Positions 59,053 to 64,000 of a stretch of DNA of 64,000 nucleotides are shown here, one piece after another. Each line of letters starts with the position of its first letter. Positions within the stretch are counted from its first letter, which is position 1. Origin of the DNA: Streptomyces sp. NBC_00572 (GTDB lineage Bacteria; Actinomycetota; Actinomycetes; Streptomycetales; Streptomycetaceae). The notes beneath the pieces were generated by a model. It ran no database searches and had not been told where the DNA came from. It was given only the letters and a program-made list of their open reading frames with translations. Position numbers and translations under genes: made by a program. The stretch covers positions 1 to 64,000 of the forward strand of contig NZ_JAPENX010000002.1 in NCBI RefSeq assembly GCF_026341815.1, in the 5' to 3' direction.

Positions 59053-62000
59053 CGCTGCCTCACCGCGTCCTTGACCAGCTCCTGGAAGGGCGTCCCCGTG
59101 AAAGGTGCCAGTTCACCGAACTCGACGTCCGCCGCCAAATGGAAGATCTCTCCGAAGACGTTGTCCTTGCGGACCCCTCGCTCGTCGTTCTCCGTCAGCC
59201 GAGGACCCGGGTCCGTGTCCGACCACGCTCCGCCGCTGAAGCCCGTGATCCCCAGCTCGGACGCGCGCTCCGACCCGTGGTGGTCCATCAACTGCTGCTC
59301 CCTTCCCCTGATGGCGAGGTACCCCAGGTCGCGGTAGCGCTCCCGGTAGTTCACCGCGAAACCGACCGCGAACTTGTCCAGCCGCGCCGGGGTGAACTCC
59401 GCGCCGTCCGGCTCGTCGCGCTCGTCCACGTGGTGGTTCCGGTCACGCAGCTTCATCGCCGCCTCCGCCTGCGGATACCAGGGGCGGTTGAGATCGATGA
59501 CCGCGCTCGTGCGGCCGGAGTAGACGCGCCCGGTCTTCGTGTTCGTCTTGGTGTACGTGACGTACACGCGTCCCATCCTCGGCTCACCCTGCTTCCGGTT
59601 CGGGGCCGACTCCGGAATCGGGAAAGGCGCGTGCACCAGTTTCTGGGCCTGGGTCAGAGCGGGGAACGCCGCACCTTGGGCCGGTACACCATAGGGATTG
59701 CCGAACCGCGCGATCGAGCCCGCGCGCTGCATGTGCATGCGCACCGCGAGCGCCATCGCCAGGCCCGCGACCGCCTGCGCGGCCGCCAGGACCCCCGCCG
59801 CCGGGGCGGGTGCTGCGGCGGCGGCCGGTGCCGCGGCCGGTGCGGCGGACGCACCGGCGCCTCCGCTCAGCAGGGCCGCACTCCCCCACCGCGCGGCCGC
59901 CCGTTCCAGCGCCGAGGCCGCCTGCCCGAGGACCTCGGCAGTGAGTGCCTCGGCCGGCTCGTGTCCGTCGCGGTCGGTCAGGGTGATCGGGTTGCCCCGG
60001 GCGTACCGGTAGAGGTTCGGACCGTCGACCAGGCCGGACGGGTCGGCTCCTGTCCATCTGCCGAGCCAGCAGGCGTAGTAGCGGGCGCCGTGCTGGGCGA
60101 GTCCCGTCTCCTCGTCCCGCTCCATGCCCGTGGAGCGGTAGCGCTTAGGCGCCTCCGTACGGCTGCGTACCGCTTGGTACGTCGTGCTGCCGTACGGTGC
60201 GTACTCCTCGTACGAGATGATCTGCGCCCGCTCGTCCAGTTCCACGCAGGCCGAGCCGAGGTGGTTTCCCCCCTGGTAGCGGATCAGCCGGGGCGGTGCC
60301 GGGTCCGAGCCCTCGGTGTCGCGGGTGCGCAGTTCGGTGAGGACGAAGCGCTCCTCGCCGGCGCCGGAACCCGCCCCCGACTCCGCCCCGGTGTGCACGG
60401 TCTCCCGCTCGAACACCGCGGTGTCCGTGCCGATCGGGCCCCGGTGCCGCCGGAAGACCTCGAAGTCCCCGAGGTAGATCCGTTCCTCGATCAGGCCCGG
60501 CGCCTTCTCCCACACCTTGCGGACCCGCCGGCCCTCGGCGTCGTACACACAGAAGACCGTGCCGCCTCCGCCCAGGTCCGAGCGCCGCAGCCGGTCCGTA
60601 TGGTCCCAGTGCAGGTTGGGGCCGGGGTCGCCGCCGCCCAGGTGCGGCATCCGGGTCATGTTGCCGTGCCGGTCGTGGGCGTACGGCTCGACGAGCGGCG
60701 GGTTGGCGCCGCCGGGGTTCAGCGTCGTGTTGCTGAGCCGGTTGCCGGTCTTCGCGGCCGTCCCCGCCGTGCCGTCCTCCAGGAGGCTGGTCTCGGCGTA
60801 CGTGTAGCCGCGCGTCCAGCCCGCCTGCGCCGGGTCGCTGCCGCGGTGCTGCATCCGCGTGATGTTGCCGACGAGGTCGTGAACGTAGCGCTCGACGTAT
60901 GTCCCCATCGTCTGTTGCGTGTTGGGGTGGTCGAGCCGGGTGTGGAAGGCGTTGGACGCGTCGGGTGCGGTGGGCGCCCGACGGGTGCCGTCGGCCTGCT
61001 GACCGAGGTGTTCGCGGCCGGTGGCCTGGATCAGGCGGTAGAGAGCGTCGTGCACGTAGTCGTTGCTCGGCTCCACGCGCTGGTTGCGGAAGAACACCGT
61101 CTGCTGGGCGTCGTCGTGAATGTGGGTGACGTTCCCGGCCGGGTCGTAGGTGTAGTGCAGGTTCTGCAGGCCACAGTTTCCCGCGGGCGGTTGGGGGTTG
61201 TCCGGATTGTCGCAGTCCTCGGGGAACGACGGGCCGCGGCCCGTGACGAGGTGGACCAGCCGGAAGGTCAGCGGGTCGTGCCGGTAGCGGGTGGTGGCGC
61301 CGTTCTTGTACGCGACGCGGATCCGCCTACCGTGGGCGTCGTAGTCGATGTCCGCGACGCCGACCGGGGAGGGCGGTTCGCTGCTCGGGTCCAGCAGTCC
61401 GGCGGGTTCCGTGGCGTGTTCCAGCCAGACGTCGACGCGGTCGAGCAGGCCCGCCTCGTTGAAGACCGGCTGGACGATGTGGAGTCGGCCGGGACCCGGT
61501 GCGGAGGCGGCGGCGAGGTCGCTGTGCGGCAGGGTCGCCTGGACGGTCCGGTTCAGCGCGTCGTAACGGACGCTGTTCTCGAAGGACTCCGCCGCCATCA
61601 GTGGGGCCGCCGCCCAGTCGGGCAGGGCTTGGTAGTCGGCGGTCAGCGTACGGGTGTGGTGGAGCGCGTTGCCCTTGAAGTCGTACGCCTCCAGCGGTGC
61701 GCCGGTCGCGTCGAGGCGTGCGTTGACCGCGGCACCCGCGCCGTCGTAGTGCCGCAGGACGCGGGTGCGCAGGTTGAGCCGCTGCGCGCGTGCCTCGTCG
61801 GCGGGTGACGCGTCCGCGGCGGGCTCGCCGTACTCGATCCGTTCGATCCGCACCTCGTGGTCGAGGGTGCGCGGGTCGGAGGCGGCAGCCCCGTCCGCGA
61901 CGGTGCCGCGCACGGTCCTGGCGACGCGACGCCGCAGCGCGTCGTAGGTGGTGGTGAAGGTGTGGCCCCTGCTGTCCCAGTCCCGGACCGGGTTGCCGAG

Positions 62001-64000
62001 GACGTCCGGCAGGGTCCAGCGTGCCCCGGCTTCCATGCCGCTCTGGTGGATCCGGTTGCCGAGCATGTCGTGGGCGTAGCGGACGACGACACGACCCAGC
62101 TGATCGCCCGCCTGGGTCACGGCGTCGCGCACCAGGCGCTGGTTGCCCTCGATGTCGAGCTCGGTGCGGGTGGCGACGGTGTCCTGGGTGCCGTCGAGCT
62201 CGTGGCCGGGGCAGACGACGCGGTTGCGTTCGACTGTGAGGAAGGGTCTGCCCAGCGCGTCGAGGTGGGTCGTGGTGGGGGTGTCCGCGTGCGCGGCGGC
62301 ACGGACGGCCGCCGTCTGCTCGTACGGGCCGAGCGCGCCGTCGATCCGCTGGGCGTGCCAGGTCTCCCAGGCGGGCGGCGTGACCGATGGGGACGCGACG
62401 GCCGGGGACCTGACAGAGGTCGACGTGACGGCCGGGGACGAACCGACCTCGGACGGTACGGCCACGCTCTGTGCCGCGAAGTAGCGTGCGAGCAGGCCGC
62501 GGACGTCGACGTCGGTGCGCGGGTCGCCCGTCTCGGCCCCGCGGGGCGCGCACGTGTCATTGGCGTCGTAGGTCGCCCGTCCCCAGGGGCCGAACACAAC
62601 CTTTTCGTACGTGTGGTGGGGATGCAGGGTGGCCACGACCCGTCCGACGGGGTCGTGGAACAGCACCGGGCTCACGCCGACCGCCACACCGAACTCGAAC
62701 TCGGGCGTGGCGCCGAAGAACGGCTCGTACTGGCGGACCGGCTTGCCCTTGTTGTTGTGGACGACCCAGCCGCTGCACACCCATCGCGGGCTGACTGTCG
62801 GGCCGCCGTCTGTCAGGGGGACGGACTCGGCCAGCGTCTTGCGCTGGATCTCTCGGCCGAAGCCGTCCGAGTAGCCGTACGCGGTCTGGATCCTGAGGCC
62901 CTGCGGCGGGAGGGGGTCGTGGTGGTGCGTCTCGCGGGTCAGCGTCACCACCACGGCGGGACGGCGCAGTCGGCGGAACCGGTCGAGGTCGTACACGACG
63001 CGGCTGGTGGCGTCGGCGAGCAGGTCCGCCGCCGCGTCGGGATCGACCGCCGTCAGGAGGGCCTCGACGCGCTCCGGTACGGGGTCGGCGGTGAATCCGT
63101 CCAGGGTGTCGCCCTCGGCGGGCGCGGGCGCGGCCTTCCCCATGACGGCCGTGCCGGTGACCATGCCGAGGGCGTCGAAGGCCACCTCGGTCCGGTTGCG
63201 GTTGGCGTCGGCGACGAGGCGTGGCTGCAGGACCCGGTAGTCGTTGGACTCCACCGTGGTGCGGTTGCCGAACGGGTCGCGTACCTCGACGGTCAGCAGG
63301 TCGTCGCCGTCGAGGTCGACCACGGTGTCCTGGCCGAACGGGTCGCGCTGCCGCCGGACGACGAAGTGGTGCTGAACGGCCTCCGCCAGCTCGATGGCCG
63401 ACGGGTCCGCGGGGACGGCGGAGAAGTACGACCGGCCCGACGGCAGCCACCAGTGGTCGTCGGGGTCGGTACCGGGGAACCGTCCGTCCGCCTTGAGGGT
63501 ATGGCCGGCCAGGTAGCCGCCCCCGTCCCCCGCCGCCCCGGCGAGGACGCCCGCCGGGTCCGGCAGCAGCTCCTCCATGGAGCCGTCGGGGCGCGGTCTG
63601 CGGAGGACGGCGGCGAGGAGGCCCGGGGTGAGGGCGAGCGTGTACCTCTCGCCCGTGGTGGCTCGGGGCTCCAGCTGTCCCAGGGGGAGGATCCGCGTGA
63701 GGTCGTCGCTCCGGTGGTGGGTGCGGACGTGCTCGATCGGCCGGCGACAGGGTTCGGGCGTGGGCTGCTCCTCGTACGCCACCTCCCGCGCGTACCGGTG
63801 CCGCAGCCGTCCGACGGTGTCGGGGTCGCGCTCCACGAGGTCCTCCGCGAGGAAGCGGCCACGCGGCCCTGTGGGGGCGTACCCGGTCAGCTCGAAGGTG
63901 CGCGTCTCGCACGTCACGGGGTGGCGCCACGCGGCGGCGATGTCGATCGCGTTGGTGACGCGGCGCTCCGTGTACGTGACGAGGGACGTGGTCTGCCGTG
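59049..64000 (-). CDS. Tc/RHS-type toxin with a GIY-YIG-like nuclease tip, partial
   Basis: The frame is open from the right edge of the window to TGA at 59049, at least 1650 residues, so the N-terminus is outside. The upstream part matches the TcdB/SpvB middle regions (DPFGNRTTVESNDYRVLQPR), followed by RHS/YD repeats (YDAHGRRIRVAYKNGATTRY) and the RHS core end (GLAQHGARYYACWLGRWTGA, then NLYRYARGNPITLTDRDGHE). An Ala/Pro-rich hydrophobic linker follows. The last 150 residues look like a GIY-YIG/URI nuclease: VYVTYTKTNTKTGRVYSGRT, then an Arg/His-containing helix (MKLRDRNHHVDER) and REQQLMDHHGS with a candidate catalytic Glu. Known Tc BC shells cleave off and deliver such tips. The immunity gene overlaps the stop. 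Confidence 0.85.
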   Translation of the reverse strand, partial: RQTTSLVTYTERRVTNAIDIAAAWRHPVTCETRTFELTGYAPTGPRGRFLAEDLVERDPDTVGRLRHRYAREVAYEEQPTPEPCRRPIEHVRTHHRSDDLTRILPLGQLEPRATTGERYTLALTPGLLAAVLRRPRPDGSMEELLPDPAGVLAGAAGDGGGYLAGHTLKADGRFPGTDPDDHWWLPSGRSYFSAVPADPSAIELAEAVQHHFVVRRQRDPFGQDTVVDLDGDDLLTVEVRDPFGNRTTVESNDYRVLQPRLVADANRNRTEVAFDALGMVTGTAVMGKAAPAPAEGDTLDGFTADPVPERVEALLTAVDPDAAADLLADATSRVVYDLDRFRRLRRPAVVVTLTRETHHHDPLPPQGLRIQTAYGYSDGFGREIQRKTLAESVPLTDGGPTVSPRWVCSGWVVHNNKGKPVRQYEPFFGATPEFEFGVAVGVSPVLFHDPVGRVVATLHPHHTYEKVVFGPWGRATYDANDTCAPRGAETGDPRTDVDVRGLLARYFAAQSVAVPSEVGSSPAVTSTSVRSPAVASPSVTPPAWETWHAQRIDGALGPYEQTAAVRAAAHADTPTTTHLDALGRPFLTVERNRVVCPGHELDGTQDTVATRTELDIEGNQRLVRDAVTQAGDQLGRVVVRYAHDMLGNRIHQSGMEAGARWTLPDVLGNPVRDWDSRGHTFTTTYDALRRRVARTVRGTVADGAAASDPRTLDHEVRIERIEYGEPAADASPADEARAQRLNLRTRVLRHYDGAGAAVNARLDATGAPLEAYDFKGNALHHTRTLTADYQALPDWAAAPLMAAESFENSVRYDALNRTVQATLPHSDLAAASAPGPGRLHIVQPVFNEAGLLDRVDVWLEHATEPAGLLDPSSEPPSPVGVADIDYDAHGRRIRVAYKNGATTRYRHDPLTFRLVHLVTGRGPSFPEDCDNPDNPQPPAGNCGLQNLHYTYDPAGNVTHIHDDAQQTVFFRNQRVEPSNDYVHDALYRLIQATGREHLGQQADGTRRAPTAPDASNAFHTRLDHPNTQQTMGTYVERYVHDLVGNITRMQHRGSDPAQAGWTRGYTYAETSLLEDGTAGTAAKTGNRLSNTTLNPGGANPPLVEPYAHDRHGNMTRMPHLGGGDPGPNLHWDHTDRLRRSDLGGGGTVFCVYDAEGRRVRKVWEKAPGLIEERIYLGDFEVFRRHRGPIGTDTAVFERETVHTGAESGAGSGAGEERFVLTELRTRDTEGSDPAPPRLIRYQGGNHLGSACVELDERAQIISYEEYAPYGSTTYQAVRSRTEAPKRYRSTGMERDEETGLAQHGARYYACWLGRWTGADPSGLVDGPNLYRYARGNPITLTDRDGHEPAEALTAEVLGQAASALERAAARWGSAALLSGGAGASAAPAAAPAAAAAPAPAAGVLAAAQAVAGLAMALAVRMHMQRAGSIARFGNPYGVPAQGAAFPALTQAQKLVHAPFPIPESAPNRKQGEPRMGRVYVTYTKTNTKTGRVYSGRTSAVIDLNRPWYPQAEAAMKLRDRNHHVDERDEPDGAEFTPARLDKFAVGFAVNYRERYRDLGYLAIRGREQQLMDHHGSERASELGITGFSGGAWSDTDPGPRLTENDERGVRKDNVFGEIFHLAADVEFGELAPFTGTPFQELVKDAVRQR

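Noticed and set aside
58944..61808. A 950-codon plus-strand frame
   Set aside because: Antisense shadow of the Tc/RHS toxin gene; no domain and no ribosome binding site.
1..64000. tRNA, rRNA, CRISPR arrays, phage integrase or biosynthetic megasynthase genes
   Set aside because: Looked for on both strands by eye; none was found.

Overview
The window looks like accessory DNA from a Streptomyces or a close actinomycete. GC content is very high, codon third positions are strongly G/C, starts are often GTG or TTG behind GGAGG-like sites, secreted proteins carry Tat or lipobox signals, and several gene types (SpoIIE-type PP2C phosphatases, NACHT membrane ATPases, DUF6247/RelE pairs, IS5-IS427 and ISL3 elements) are typical of streptomycete chromosome arms. 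No rRNA, tRNA, ribosomal or other core housekeeping genes were seen. Insertion sequences, gene stumps and frameshifted genes are common, which fits a decaying arm or island.

Layout: 1-2.3 kb holds a subterminal-looking tandem repeat and gene stumps. 2.4-10.7 kb has a secreted I36 inhibitor/FG-GAP protein, two unknown genes, then a two-gene unit encoding a trypsin-like protease fused to a STAND NTPase and a propeller-like region, followed by a Trypco1-domain protein; a lipoprotein follows. 10.7-19.2 kb is an IS-rich patch with a SUKH immunity-like gene, a DUF6247/RelE-like toxin-antitoxin pair, a DHFR/RibD-like reductase, a decayed lipase, and an IS5-type element that carries a methyltransferase passenger gene. 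19.2-28 kb has a histidine phosphatase, a HEAT-repeat protein and a 2215-residue secreted RHS protein with an embedded lytic-transglycosylase-like domain.

28-41 kb has a broken HTH gene beside an IS110 stump, an LRR protein, a SUKH-4-like gene, a PAS-PAS-GAF-PP2C phosphatase, an RNA repair/2H phosphoesterase fusion, a NACHT membrane ATPase and a Tat-exported serine-hydrolase homologue. 41.9-45.6 kb is a cluster of four IS elements. 46-50.4 kb has two divergent regulator/enzyme pairs: TetR with an FAD monooxygenase across a palindromic operator, and a WYL regulator with an epoxide-hydrolase homologue that lacks its catalytic residues.

50.4-64 kb has a scrambled SUKH gene, a propeller lipoprotein, a secreted beta-helix protein, a divergent MFS/ArsR pair, small genes, and finally an Imm26-type immunity gene translationally coupled to a very large Tc/RHS toxin that runs off the right edge.

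The unifying theme is biological conflict: two giant RHS proteins, one with a matched immunity gene, orphan or broken SUKH immunity genes, a toxin-antitoxin module, and two NTPase systems (trypsin-STAND-Trypco1 and NACHT) of the kind proposed to sense invaders. Active and dead transposons appear to have brought in and broken up these cassettes.
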